Source: Rhizobium altiplani
GTDB taxonomy: Bacteria > Pseudomonadota > Alphaproteobacteria > Rhizobiales > Rhizobiaceae
Assembly (NCBI RefSeq): GCF_001542405.1
Contig: NZ_LNCD01000148.1
Span: 37,783 to 101,782, forward strand
Length of the DNA stretch: 64,000 bases
Direction of reading: 5' to 3'
The notes beneath the pieces were generated by a model that ran no database searches, was not told where the DNA came from, and worked only from the letters and a program-made list of their open reading frames with translations. Of this stretch, positions 1-9,500 are shown piece after piece (position 1 is the first letter of the stretch; each line of letters opens with the position of its first letter). Made by a program: the position numbers and the translations under genes.

Positions 1-1
1 A

Positions 2-547
2 TCCGGATCGCTCTCGGTCGTGGCGACGGACCATTGCGCCTTCACCACCGATCAGAAGCGCTTCGGCGTTGGTGATTTCTCCAAGATCCCGAATGGCACT
101 GGCGGCCTCGAAGACCGACTGCCGATGTTGTGGACCCAGGGCGTCAACACCGGCCGCCTGACGATGAACGAGTTCGTTGCGGTCACCTCGACCAACATTG
201 CCAAGATCCTCAACGTCTATCCGAAGAAGGGCGCGATCCTCGTCGGCGCCGATGCCGATATCGTCGTCTGGGATCCCAAGCGCTCGAAGACGATCTCGGC
301 CAAGACCCAGCAATCATCGATCGACTACAACGTCTTCGAAGGCAAGCAGGTCACCGGCCTGCCGCGCTACACGCTGACGCGCGGCGAAGTCGCGATCGAG
401 GAAAGCACCGTCAAGACGAAGGAAGGACACGGCCAGTTCGTGAAGCGCGAGCCGTTCCAGGCGGTTAACAAGGCGCTGTCGACATGGAAGGAGCTCGTGG
501 CGCCGCGCAAGGTCGAACGGTCAGGCATCCCGGCGACGGGGGTCTGA
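2..547 (+). CDS. Dihydropyrimidinase / D-hydantoinase, C-terminal part
   Basis: This is the last ~180 residues of a cyclic-amidase amidohydrolase; the 5' part lies outside the window and the frame is open from base 2. The stretch S-x-H/D-H-C-A-F followed by 'GGLEDRLPMLW' and 'TSTNIAKILNVYPKKGAILVGADADIVVWDP' type sequence is characteristic of the dihydropyrimidinase family C-terminus, including the D-x-C/H region that closes the metal site. The family opens dihydrouracil and dihydrothymine rings in reductive pyrimidine degradation. The pyrimidine-type ABC importer 450 bases downstream on the same strand fits that role. No terminator is evident before the opposing cupin gene. The exact substrate (dihydropyrimidine or hydantoin) cannot be decided from this fragment. 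Confidence 0.88.
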   Translation, partial: SGSLSVVATDHCAFTTDQKRFGVGDFSKIPNGTGGLEDRLPMLWTQGVNTGRLTMNEFVAVTSTNIAKILNVYPKKGAILVGADADIVVWDPKRSKTISAKTQQSSIDYNVFEGKQVTGLPRYTLTRGEVAIEESTVKTKEGHGQFVKREPFQAVNKALSTWKELVAPRKVERSGIPATGV

Positions 548-556
548 TCCTTGGCA

Positions 557-970
557 TCACTCCTTCACCAGCCGATCAAGCTCCGGAAGCAAAACGACGC
601 TTTCCTGCTCGTTCGGGTCGGTGCGGGCGATGATCGCGGTGCAAGGGGTGCTGCTGAGGTTGGCAGGCAGATGCGGCACTCCGGCGGGGATGTAGAACAA
701 CTCGCCGGCGTGGACGACGACATGATGCTCCAGCTCGTCGCCGTACCAGGTGTGAGCCTCGCCGGAGAGCATGTAGATCGCCGTTTCATGCGACTCGTGC
801 AGATGCGCCTTGGCGCGAACGCCGGGCGGAATCGTCAGCAAATGCATGCAGATACCCTTGGCGCCGACCGTCTCGGCCGCGATGCCTTCGAAGTAACTGA
901 GCCCCTGCTTGCCATCATAGGCATGACTGGGGTGCACAATGTGACAGGTGGGCTTTGATGTCGCGTCCAT
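557..970 (-). CDS. Small cupin-domain protein
   Basis: The 137-residue product is a single-domain cupin. The motif 'AHLHESHETAIYMLSGEAHTWYGDELEH' gives the first metal-binding His/His/Glu set, and 'GELFYIPAGVPHLPAN' gives the second His, so a metal site looks intact. The start at 970 is chosen because GGAGG lies 6 nt upstream; two upstream in-frame starts are less well placed. The gene is convergent with the hydantoinase fragment (9 nt apart) and divergent from the ABC operon, whose start is only 30 nt away, so the two promoters must overlap. The substrate is unknown; such proteins may be isomerases, dioxygenases or ligand-binding proteins. Confidence 0.75.
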   Translation of the reverse strand: MDATSKPTCHIVHPSHAYDGKQGLSYFEGIAAETVGAKGICMHLLTIPPGVRAKAHLHESHETAIYMLSGEAHTWYGDELEHHVVVHAGELFYIPAGVPHLPANLSSTPCTAIIARTDPNEQESVVLLPELDRLVKE

Positions 971-999
971 CGTCATCCTCCATGGACCTTGCCGGAACA

Positions 1000-1854
1000 A
1001 TGAAAACAGCTACTCATACTATCACGCAAACCGCGGAAGCGCGGGGAAAACAGGATACACAAGCGTTGACGCAAGCTACCTCAGTCGTATCCGCCAAGGA
1101 CCTCTGTCTGACCTACGATGCCAGCGACGCTCCTGTGCATGCGCTGACCAACGTCAATCTCGACGTGCGCAAGGGCGACTTCGTCTCGTTCATTGGCCCT
1201 TCCGGCTGCGGAAAGACGACATTTCTGCGCGTTATTGCCGATCTGGAAAAGAAAACATCGGGCGAAATCACCGTCAACGGCATGACGCCTGAGGAGGCCC
1301 GCAAGGCCCGCGCCTACGGCTATGTCTTCCAGGCGCCGGCGCTCTATCCCTGGCGGACCATCGAGAAGAATATCGCCCTGCCGCTCGAGATCATGGGCTA
1401 TGCGTCGGCCGATCAGAAGAAGCGCATCGCCGATGCGCTCGATCTCGTCAATCTTACCGGCTTCGAGAAGAAGTTCCCCTGGCAGCTTTCCGGCGGCATG
1501 CAGCAGCGTGCCTCCATCGCCCGCGCGCTCGCCTTCGATGCCGACTTGCTCCTGATGGACGAACCCTTCGGCGCGCTTGACGAAATCGTCCGCGACCACC
1601 TGAACGAGGAGCTTCTGAAGCTCTGGGCGCGCACCAACAAGACGATCTGCTTCGTCACCCACTCGATCCCCGAGGCGGTCTACCTCTCCACCAAGATTGT
1701 CGTGATGTCGCCTCGCCCCGGCCGCGTGACTGATGTCATCGACTCGCCGCTTCCCAGGGAGCGACCGCTGGACATCCGCGAGGCGCCCGAGTTCCTCGAA
1801 ATCGCCCACCGCGTGCGCGAAGGCCTGAGAGCGGGGCACAGCTATGAGCACTAA
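1000..1854 (+). CDS. ABC importer ATPase, nitrate/sulfonate/pyrimidine (SsuB/ThiZ) type
   Basis: A 284-residue nucleotide-binding subunit energises import through the two permeases that follow. Walker A is GPSGCGKTT at ~66-74, the signature LSGGMQQR at ~163-170 and Walker B LLLMDEP at ~183-189, all intact, with the D-loop and the switch-His region 'ICFVTHSIPEAVYLS' after it. The family resemblance is to the NitT/TauT group. An earlier ATG at 955 is in frame but would overlap the divergent cupin start, so the ATG at 1000 is preferred. The gene opens a four-gene operon (ATPase, permease, permease, binding protein). Confidence 0.88.
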   Translation: MKTATHTITQTAEARGKQDTQALTQATSVVSAKDLCLTYDASDAPVHALTNVNLDVRKGDFVSFIGPSGCGKTTFLRVIADLEKKTSGEITVNGMTPEEARKARAYGYVFQAPALYPWRTIEKNIALPLEIMGYASADQKKRIADALDLVNLTGFEKKFPWQLSGGMQQRASIARALAFDADLLLMDEPFGALDEIVRDHLNEELLKLWARTNKTICFVTHSIPEAVYLSTKIVVMSPRPGRVTDVIDSPLPRERPLDIREAPEFLEIAHRVREGLRAGHSYEH

Positions 1855-1890
1855 GGCACTTAGCGTTGGAACCGTTGCGCGGGGGCGCTC

Positions 1891-2775
1891 ATGAAGCCCG
1901 ACACTCTCAAAGACAGGATCGTCCCCGTCGTCACGATCCTCGTGGTCCTGATCGCGATCTGGTACGTTGCGGCGGTCCTGATGAACGCCTCCTTCCAGCG
2001 GGACATGGATCAGCGCGCCAACCAGACGCCTGACACCATCGAATTCATCGAGAAAACGCTCTCGCAACCGAAGCCGTTGCTGCCCGCGCCCCATCAGGTA
2101 GTGCAAAACGTCTTCGAAAACACGTTTCTGCGGAAGCTCTCGAGCAACCGCAGCCTCGTCTACCACAGCTGGGTCACGCTTTCCTCGACGCTGCTTGGCT
2201 TCGGCTTCGGCACGCTGCTCGGGATCCTGATCGCTGTCGGGATCGTTCATATCAAGGCGCTCGACCGCAGCCTCATGCCGTGGGTCATTGCTTCGCAGAC
2301 CGTACCGATCCTGGCAATCGCACCGATGGTGATCGTCGTCCTCGGCGCCATCAACATCACCGGGCTGATCCCGAAGGCGCTGATCTCGACCTACCTCTCC
2401 TTCTTCCCGGTCACTGTTGGCATGGTGAAGGGCCTGCGGTCGCCCGAGGTCATGTTCCTAGACCTGATGCGAACCTATAACGCGACACCCGCCCAGACAT
2501 TCTGGAAGCTGCGTGTTCCGGCATCCGTGCCGTTCCTCTTCACCTCGATGAAGGTCGCGATCGCCGCAAGCCTTGTCGGCGCCATTGTCGGCGAGCTTCC
2601 GACCGGCGCCGTCGCCGGCATCGGCTCGAAACTGCTCGCCGGCTCCTATTACAGCCAGACGATCGACATCTGGGCAGCGCTTGTCGCGGGCTCGGTGTTG
2701 GCCGCAAGCCTGGTCGCCGTCGTCGGCCTTGTCGCAAAGTTCGTCGATCGTTCGATGGGCGGGAGGCCGGCATGA
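1891..2775 (+). CDS. ABC importer permease 1 (SsuC/ThiX type)
   Basis: The 294-residue integral membrane protein has an N-terminal hydrophobic helix (~10-30), a ~50-residue extracytoplasmic stretch, and then a BPD_transp_1 core of about five helices. The cytoplasmic coupling (EAA-like) loop is visible as 'DLMRTYNATPAQTFWKLRVPAS'. It starts 36 nt after the ATPase and overlaps the next permease gene by the 4-base ATGA, which indicates translational coupling. With its neighbours it forms the membrane channel of an importer of the NMT1/THI5-dependent class. Confidence 0.87.
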   Translation: MKPDTLKDRIVPVVTILVVLIAIWYVAAVLMNASFQRDMDQRANQTPDTIEFIEKTLSQPKPLLPAPHQVVQNVFENTFLRKLSSNRSLVYHSWVTLSSTLLGFGFGTLLGILIAVGIVHIKALDRSLMPWVIASQTVPILAIAPMVIVVLGAINITGLIPKALISTYLSFFPVTVGMVKGLRSPEVMFLDLMRTYNATPAQTFWKLRVPASVPFLFTSMKVAIAASLVGAIVGELPTGAVAGIGSKLLAGSYYSQTIDIWAALVAGSVLAASLVAVVGLVAKFVDRSMGGRPA

Positions 2776-3899
2776 AGCAGATGGCTTTTTCCTGGCAGGG
2801 TATTCTTGCCCTGGTGCTGACCGCGATTGCGATGATCACCTTGCCGATCATGGCCGAGGGCGCACCGGACCCGGTGTCGTCGATAACCGCGGGCCTTACG
2901 ATCGCGTTGATCGTCGCGGTCGCCCTCGTTTCCTTCTCGCCATTGCCGAAGCTGTATGTCGCCGCCGTTCTGCTGATCGGCGCGCACTGGGCGGCATGGG
3001 TCCTGCTCGCTGGTGTGACCGGCAACGAAGGCCTGGCGACGAAATCCTTCTTCCTACTGATGGCCGCCTGCTGGCTGCTTGCCTGGCGATGCGTCACCGA
3101 GCTTTCGGCCATGACGCCGGCCTCGAATTTGGGCCGCTCGTGCCTGCGGCTGCTGATCCCGGCAATCTTCGGTGCCTGGATCCTGATACTCTGGGAGGCG
3201 CTGACGCGCGGCGCCGGCATTCCCTTCGTCCTGCTGCCGCCACCTAGCGCCATTGGAGCCAGGATCGCCGGCTCGCTGCCGATCCTGGCCGACGACGTAC
3301 GTCAGACGATCTTCAAGGCAGTATTCGCCGGTTACATCATCGGCTGTAGCGCAGGCTTTGCCGTCGCGATCCTCGCCGATCGCGTCGGTTTCCTGCGCCG
3401 GGGCCTTCTGCCGATCGGCAATATGGTGTCGGCGCTCCCGATTATCGGCGTCGCGCCGATCATGGTGATGTGGTTCGGCTTCGACTGGCAGTCGAAGGCA
3501 GCCGTCGTCATCATCATGACGTTCTTCCCGATGTTGGTGAACACCGTCGCCGGCCTCACCGCATCCGGCGCGATGGAGCGCGACCTGATGCAGACGTATG
3601 CCTCCAACTATTGGCAGACGCTGCTGAAGCTCCGGCTTCCGGCGGCGATGCCCTTCATTTTCAATGCATTGAAGATCAACTCGACGCTGGCGCTGATCGG
3701 TGCCATCGTTGCGGAGTTCTTTGGTACGCCGATCGTCGGCATGGGCTTCCGTATCTCCACCGAGATCGGGCGCATGAATGTCGACATGGTCTGGGCCGAA
3801 ATCGCCATTGCGGCGCTGGTAGGCTCGGTCTTCTATGGCGTCGTCGCCCTCGCCGAAAGGGCGGTGACTTTCTGGCATCCGTCTATCCGTGGTGGCTAG
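2772..3899 (+). CDS. ABC importer permease 2 (SsuC/ThiX type, with extra N-terminal helices)
   Basis: The 375-residue permease is about 100 residues longer than its partner. Its first ~120 residues form several extra hydrophobic helices before the standard BPD_transp_1 core. The coupling loop reads 'RDLMQTYASNYWQTLLKLRL'. It overlaps permease 1 by ATGA and is followed after 56 nt by the binding-protein gene. Two different permeases suggest a heterodimeric channel, while many NitT/TauT systems use a single permease gene. Extended permeases of this sort are seen in rhizobial importers annotated for hydroxymethylpyrimidine, so the ligand is inferred only. Confidence 0.85.
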   Translation: MKQMAFSWQGILALVLTAIAMITLPIMAEGAPDPVSSITAGLTIALIVAVALVSFSPLPKLYVAAVLLIGAHWAAWVLLAGVTGNEGLATKSFFLLMAACWLLAWRCVTELSAMTPASNLGRSCLRLLIPAIFGAWILILWEALTRGAGIPFVLLPPPSAIGARIAGSLPILADDVRQTIFKAVFAGYIIGCSAGFAVAILADRVGFLRRGLLPIGNMVSALPIIGVAPIMVMWFGFDWQSKAAVVIIMTFFPMLVNTVAGLTASGAMERDLMQTYASNYWQTLLKLRLPAAMPFIFNALKINSTLALIGAIVAEFFGTPIVGMGFRISTEIGRMNVDMVWAEIAIAALVGSVFYGVVALAERAVTFWHPSIRGG

Positions 3900-3955
3900 G
3901 CGTCGCTTTATTCCCGCGAATGGGATTAGGCATAACTTCAGAGGGAAAAAAGAAA

Positions 3956-4927
3956 ATGAAAAAACTGATTATTGCGATGATGGCGAGCGCGATGTCGCTC
4001 GCGGCAACCCAAGCGATGGCTGCCGACAAGGTGACGCTGCAGCTCAAGTGGGTGACGCAGTCGCAGTTCGCCGGTTATTACGTCGCCAAGGAAAAGGGCT
4101 ACTACGAGGAAGAAGGCCTCGACGTCACCATCAAGCCGGGCGGCCCTGACATTGCGCCGGAACAGGTGATCGCCGGCGGCGGCGCTGACGTCATCGTCGA
4201 CTGGATGGGCGGCGCGCTTGTTGCTCGTGAGAAGGGCGTTCCGCTCGTCAACATCGCCCAGCCCTACCAGAAATCAGGCATGGAAATGGTCTGCCGCAAG
4301 GACGGCCCGATCAAGACCGAAGCCGATTTCAAGGGCCATACGCTCGGCGTCTGGTTCTTCGGCAACGAATATCCGTTCTTCGCCTGGATGAACAAGCTTG
4401 GCCTGAAGACCGAAGGCGGTGCCGATGGCGTGACCGTGTTGAAGCAGAGCTTCGACGTGCAGCCGCTGCTGCAGAAGCAGGCCGACTGCATCTCCGTCAT
4501 GACCTATAACGAATACTGGCAGGCGATCGATGCCGGCTTCAAGCCCGAAGACCTGATCGTCTTCAACTATACCGCCATGGGCAACGACCTTCTCGAAGAC
4601 GGCCTCTATGCCATGGAAGACAAGCTCAAGGACCCGGCCTTCAAGGAAAAGATGGTCAAGTTCGTCAAGGCTTCGATGAAGGGCTGGAAGTACGCAACCG
4701 AGAACCCGGATGAAGCTGCCGGAATCGTCGTTGACGCCGGCGGCCAGGACGAAAACCACCAGAAGCGTATGATGGGCGAAGTTGCCAAGTTGATCGGCGA
4801 TGGCACCGGCAAGCTCGACACGACCCTCTATGATCGCACGGCCAAGGCACTCCTTGACCAAAAGATCATCAACAAGGAACCGACCGGAGCCTGGACGCAC
4901 GACGTAACGGACGCTGCTTCCAAGTAA
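3956..4927 (+). CDS. Periplasmic binding protein, NMT1/THI5-like (pyrimidine/HMP type)
   Basis: The 323-residue product begins with a signal peptide (MKKLIIAMM..., cleavage after ~AMAA). The mature start 'DKVTLQLKWVTQSQFAGYYVAKEKGYYEEEGL' is the classic NMT1/THI5 signature. 'GGPDIAPEQVIAGGGADVIVDWM' forms the ligand-cleft region. The start ATG at 3956 is preceded by GAGGG about 10 nt upstream. A factor-independent terminator follows directly, so this is the last gene of the operon. The family binds thiamine-precursor pyrimidines, riboflavin or related rings. The flanking dihydropyrimidinase makes a pyrimidine ligand the best guess, but this is inference. Confidence 0.88.
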   Translation: MKKLIIAMMASAMSLAATQAMAADKVTLQLKWVTQSQFAGYYVAKEKGYYEEEGLDVTIKPGGPDIAPEQVIAGGGADVIVDWMGGALVAREKGVPLVNIAQPYQKSGMEMVCRKDGPIKTEADFKGHTLGVWFFGNEYPFFAWMNKLGLKTEGGADGVTVLKQSFDVQPLLQKQADCISVMTYNEYWQAIDAGFKPEDLIVFNYTAMGNDLLEDGLYAMEDKLKDPAFKEKMVKFVKASMKGWKYATENPDEAAGIVVDAGGQDENHQKRMMGEVAKLIGDGTGKLDTTLYDRTAKALLDQKIINKEPTGAWTHDVTDAASK

Positions 4928-4949
4928 TTCGGTAACGACAAGACACGAA

Positions 4950-4975
4950 ACGCGCGGACCCTCCGCGCGTTTTTT
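4950..4975 (+). terminator. Rho-independent terminator of the pyrimidine-type ABC operon
   Basis: The inverted repeat ACGCGCGGA / TCCGCGCGT (4950-4958 and 4962-4970) has a 3-base loop and is followed by a run of T. It lies 23 nt after the stop codon of the binding-protein gene. Confidence 0.9.
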
Positions 4976-4980
4976 CATTT

Positions 4981-5328
4981 TTTTGCTGTTTTTATCGAAG
5001 AAATTTCGCGATCGATGTCGCATCGAGCGGTGCTCGCACGTCATAACAACGACGCAGGATCAACTAACGGAATGCTTGCATAACCGCACAGTGATTGATC
5101 TGCATCACATTGGTAATTATTGTGTTCGAACGAGGAATTATTTTCTGCCGGACTTGCGCGATGGGCAAATAGCTACCACGTACAAGCCGAGTTTGCCGGA
5201 TGAGGGACTTCTTAAGTAAGAGTCGGCAAATGAACGAAAATACTTCTGAGAATACCAATACGGGAACCGGTCATGGGCGCGCTGATGACAACGCGCAAGC
5301 TAGGCCGAGCAAAACTGGATGACGACGC
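4981..5328. other. Gene-free interval with a nested palindrome before the RND operon
   Basis: This 348-base stretch is clearly poorer in GC than its surroundings, and no convincing gene was found on either strand. Its only ordered structure is a nested inverted repeat at 5192-5230. The interval must hold the promoter of the efflux operon, but no confident -35/-10 pair could be assigned. Confidence 0.5.
5192..5230. repeat. Nested inverted repeat upstream of RND efflux genes (possible operator)
   Basis: Outer arms TTTGCCG (5192-5198) and CGGCAAA (5224-5230) enclose an inner imperfect palindrome centred on CTTAAG. The element ends 98 nt before the start codon of the membrane-fusion gene and no T-run follows it. 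A repressor operator is more likely than a terminator, but no adjacent regulator gene is present. Confidence 0.4.
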
Positions 5329-6519
5329 ATGGCACGTACGCCTGTTAAGATACTTCGCGCCTCAACTCTGCTGATCGCGGCGGTTGTAGCGTCAACGACA
5401 TTTGCCCAGGAACAGCCGGTCGCAAAGCCGCAACAAAACCTGCCGGCCATCGTCGTGACGAAAGCCTCCACCCGCACGCTCGTCGATCGTGTTGTCGCGA
5501 CCGGTACGGTTAAGCCAGTCGAGGAAGTCTATATCCAGCCGCAGGTCGAAGGCTTGTCGATCCGTGCGCTCAACGCGGATATCGGCGACAGGGTCCAGGC
5601 CGATAGCACGCTGGCGACCCTGAACGACGACGCAATCATCCTGCAGAAAAGCCAGATGCAGGCCACGAAAGCCAAGAACGAGGCGAGCCTTGCCCAGCTT
5701 CGCGCACAACTGATTGAAGCAGAGGCTAATGCGGAGCAGGCACGACAGCAGCAGGTCCGCGCCCAGGAAATGGGCAAGAAGGGCACTGTCTCGACGGCAA
5801 CGGTCGAACAGGCGGATGCCGCTGCAGCTTCCGCCAACGCCCGTGTTGACTCGGCAAAGCAGGCAATCCAGGTAGCCGTCGCGGAGATCAAGGTCACGGA
5901 GAGCCAGATCGCGGACGCTGATCTGAAGCTCGCACGCACCGACGTCAAGACGCCGGTCGCCGGTACTGTCGCAGCCAAGAACGCCAGGATCGGAGCGATT
6001 GCGCTCGCCACCGGCGATCCGCTTTTCACGGTCATTCGCGATGACGAGATCGAGCTTGTGGCGGAAGTGGGCGAGAGCGAGATTGTGAAGGTTCAACCCG
6101 GCCAGAAGGCCACCATCTTGCTCTCTGGTAGTCGCGAAAAGATTAGCGGCTCCGTGCGTCTGGTCTCGCCGACAGTCGATCCGCTCACGCGCCTCGGTTT
6201 GGTCCACATTTTGATCGACGATTCCAGCAAGGCGCGTTCGGGTATGTACGGCAGCGCCGACATCGTCGTGCGCACAACGGAAAACGTGGCGCTCCCCGTC
6301 TCGGCCGTGCTGTCGGGCAATGAAGGATCCTCGGCCCGTAAGGTCGAGAATAACGTCGTCAAATTTGCCAAGGTCGAAACCGGCATCCAGGACGGAGCCT
6401 ATGTCGAGATCGTCAATGGATTGAAAGCTGGCGATGAGGTCGTAGCCAAAGCGGGCGCCTATGTCCGTGACGGCGACCGCATCACGCCGGTTCGTGAACA
6501 GCCACCGGTTTCCAACTGA
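5329..6519 (+). CDS. RND efflux periplasmic adaptor (membrane-fusion protein)
   Basis: The 396-residue adaptor has an N-terminal signal sequence (~1-27) and a split lipoyl/barrel-sandwich domain ('GTVKPVEEVYIQPQVEGLS' and 'KTPVAGTVAAKNARIGAI'). Between these lies a long alpha-hairpin coiled coil (~100-195, rich in Ala, Gln, Lys and Glu), followed by beta-barrel and membrane-proximal domains. It would link the inner-membrane pump encoded 10 nt downstream to an outer-membrane channel. No TolC-like gene is adjacent, so an outer channel encoded elsewhere must be shared. The substrate cannot be predicted. Confidence 0.9.
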   Translation: MARTPVKILRASTLLIAAVVASTTFAQEQPVAKPQQNLPAIVVTKASTRTLVDRVVATGTVKPVEEVYIQPQVEGLSIRALNADIGDRVQADSTLATLNDDAIILQKSQMQATKAKNEASLAQLRAQLIEAEANAEQARQQQVRAQEMGKKGTVSTATVEQADAAAASANARVDSAKQAIQVAVAEIKVTESQIADADLKLARTDVKTPVAGTVAAKNARIGAIALATGDPLFTVIRDDEIELVAEVGESEIVKVQPGQKATILLSGSREKISGSVRLVSPTVDPLTRLGLVHILIDDSSKARSGMYGSADIVVRTTENVALPVSAVLSGNEGSSARKVENNVVKFAKVETGIQDGAYVEIVNGLKAGDEVVAKAGAYVRDGDRITPVREQPPVSN

Positions 6520-6529
6520 GAGACGGCCG

Positions 6530-9500
6530 ATGAACTTTTCAGCCTGGTCTATCCGAAATCCCGTCGCCTCGCTTCTGGCGTTCGCACTTCTGCTTTTCGT
6601 CGGCATCCAGTCCTTCAATAGGCTGCCGATCACGCGGTTTCCGAACATTGACGTTCCGCTCGTCTCCATCGTCGTAACGCAGAGCGGCGCTTCGCCGGCC
6701 GAGCTCGAGATGCAGGTGACGAAGGAGATCGAGGATGCCGTCGCCAGTATCAACGGCATCGATGAAATCCAATCGACGGTGACGGACGGCCAGTCGCAGA
6801 CGGTCGTCATGTTCCGCATGGAAGTGCCGACCGAGCAGGCCGTTCAGGACACCAAGGACGCGATCGACCGCATCCGCAGCGACCTGCCTGCCAACGTCGA
6901 AGAACCGATCGTCTCGAAGATCGACGTCGAGGGTCAGGCGATCCAGACCTTTGCCGTCTCCTCCCCCGACATGACGCTCGAAGAGCTCTCCTGGTTCGTC
7001 GATGATACGGTCAAGCGCGCCCTGCAGGGGCAGGCCGGCATCGGCCGTGTCGACCGTTACGGCGGTGCAGACCGCGAAGTGCGTATCGAGCTCAATCCCG
7101 ACAAGCTGAACGCCCACGGCATTACCGCGGCAAGCGTGAACCAACAACTGCGCGGCACCAACGTCGACCTCGGCTCCGGCCGTGGCCAGGTGGCAGGCAG
7201 CGAACAGGCGATCCGTGTGCTCGGCGACGCCCGCAATGTCGCCGAACTTGCCAACACCACGATCGCATTGCCAAACGGCCGCTTCGTCAAGGTTTCCGAT
7301 CTCGGCGTCATCAAGGACACCTATCAGGAGCCGAAATCCTTCTCGCGCTTCGATGATACCCCTGTCGTGACCTTCGGCGTCTTCCGCTCGAAGGGTGCCA
7401 GTGAGGTCAGCGTCGCCGAAACCGTGGCAAAGAGCCTCGACAAGGTGCGTGCGGAAAACCCGAACGTCGGCATCGAGCTGATCAGCGACTCCGTTTATTT
7501 CACCTATGGCAACTATGAAGCGGCCATCGATACGCTGATCGAGGGCGCGCTGCTTGCGATCATCGTTGTCTTCCTCTTCCTCCGGAACTGGCGTGCAACG
7601 CTTATCTCGGCCATCGCGCTGCCGTTGTCGGCGATCCCGACTTTCTGGATCATGGACCTGATGGGTTTCTCGCTGAACCTTGTCAGCTTCCTTGCCCTGA
7701 CGCTCGCGACCGGTATTCTCGTCGATGACGCGATCGTCGAGATCGAGAACATCGCCCGACATATCAAGATGGGCAAGACGCCCTACCGCGCGGCGATCGA
7801 GGCGGCAGACGAAATTGGCCTCGCGGTTATCGCGACGACCTTCACGATCATCGCTGTGTTCGTGCCGGTGTCGTTCATGCCTGGCATCCCCGGTCAGTAC
7901 TTCATTCAGTTCGGCCTGACAGTTGCCTTCTCGGTGTTCTTCTCGCTCATGGTGGCGCGCCTCATCACGCCGATGATGGCCGCATATCTGATGCGCGCGG
8001 AAGACGGCATCGAAGACCATCACGACAACGACGGCCTCTTCTTCCGCGGATATACGCGCCTCGTGCGCGCTACGACCCGCCGGTGGTGGACCCGCTATGC
8101 GACACTGATTGCGGCGATCGCCTTCCTTGTCGGCTCCGTGATGTTGCTTGCGCAGGTGCCCGGCAGCTTCCTGCCGCCGGAGGACGCATCGCGCATCGTC
8201 CTGTCCGTCGAGCTACCGCCGAATGCGACGCTCGACGACACGGAAGCGACCACGAACGCGATCTACAAGGACGTGAAGGATATCGACGGCGTCGAAAGCG
8301 TCTTCGTGCTTGGTGGCGCGTCTCCGAAGGGCGACCTCGAACTGCGCCGTGCGACGGTAACGCTCACGCTCCACAAGCTTGACCAGAGGCTTTTAAAGAA
8401 GCTGGACGACATGCTCGTTAAGGTCCCGGTCATTGGATCCTATCTGCCCAAGGTGGAACCGAAGGGACGCGTTCGTCCGCAGTGGGATATCGAAAAGGAG
8501 GTCTTTGCCAAACTCCATGATATCCCAGACGTTCGCATCCTGAAGCTCAACGATCGCGGCGAACGTGACCTGTCGTTCAACTTCCTCTCCAAGAACGAGA
8601 AGGATCTGAACGATGCTGTCGGTATCCTGGAAGCGAAACTGCGAGCCGATCCGCTGCTGGCGAACGTCAGCGCCGAAGGCGCCCTGCCCCGTCCGGAACT
8701 CCAGATCCGTCCGCGCAAGGATCAGGCGGCTCGCCTCGGCATCACGCCGCAGCAGATCTCCGAAACCATCCGCGTTGCCACCATCGGCGATATTGATGCG
8801 GCGCTCGCCAAGATCAACCTGGACGATCGCCAGATCCCGATCCGCGTGCAGGCCTCGCTCGACATGCGTCGCGATCTTGCCGCCTTGCGGGCAATGAAGA
8901 TCCAAACGGCAAGCGGCAGCACCGTACCGCTCTCCACTGTCGCCGATATCGACTATTCGGAAGGCGTCAGCTCGATCAAGCGCAACAACCGCTACCGCGT
9001 CGTATCGATCGGCTCGGACCTGCCGCAGGGCGTGGCACTCGACACTGCCTCGGCACGGTTCCGCCAGATCGTCAAGGAAGCCAACATTCCGCCGACGGTA
9101 CAGCTTGCCGAAAGTGGCGACACGAAGGTGCAGACCGAAATGCAGCAGAGCTTCGTCAACGCCATGTTGATGGGCCTGATGCTGGTGCTGACGGTGCTGA
9201 TCCTCCTCTTCAAGGACGTGATCCAGCCCTTCACCATCCTGTTCTCGCTGCCGCTTGCGATCGGCGGCGTGGCAGTCGGGCTGCTGGTCACCCAGAATCC
9301 GCTCTCGATGCCCGTGATGATCGGCATCCTGATGCTGATGGGCATCGTGACGAAGAACGCGATCCTGCTCGTCGACTTCGCCATCGAGATGCGTCATCGC
9401 GGCATGGAGCGTGTCGAAGCCATGGTCGAAGCAGGTCGCAAGCGCGCCCGGCCGATCATCATGACGTCTATTGCCATGTCAGCAGGTATGCTCCCATCAG

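Noticed and set aside
1081..2250. Long open frame on the minus strand opposite the ABC ATPase gene
   Set aside because: It is antisense to a clear ATPase and permease, is rich in Arg, Asp and Gly in the way typical of GC-rich shadow frames, and shows no family motif. The same applies to other long antisense frames such as 5392-6819, 6539-8023 and 21188-22522.
3470..3955. N-terminal extension of the binding protein by 162 codons
   Set aside because: The extension overlaps permease 2 in another frame and removes the signal peptide from the N-terminus. The ATG at 3956 begins directly with a typical signal sequence.
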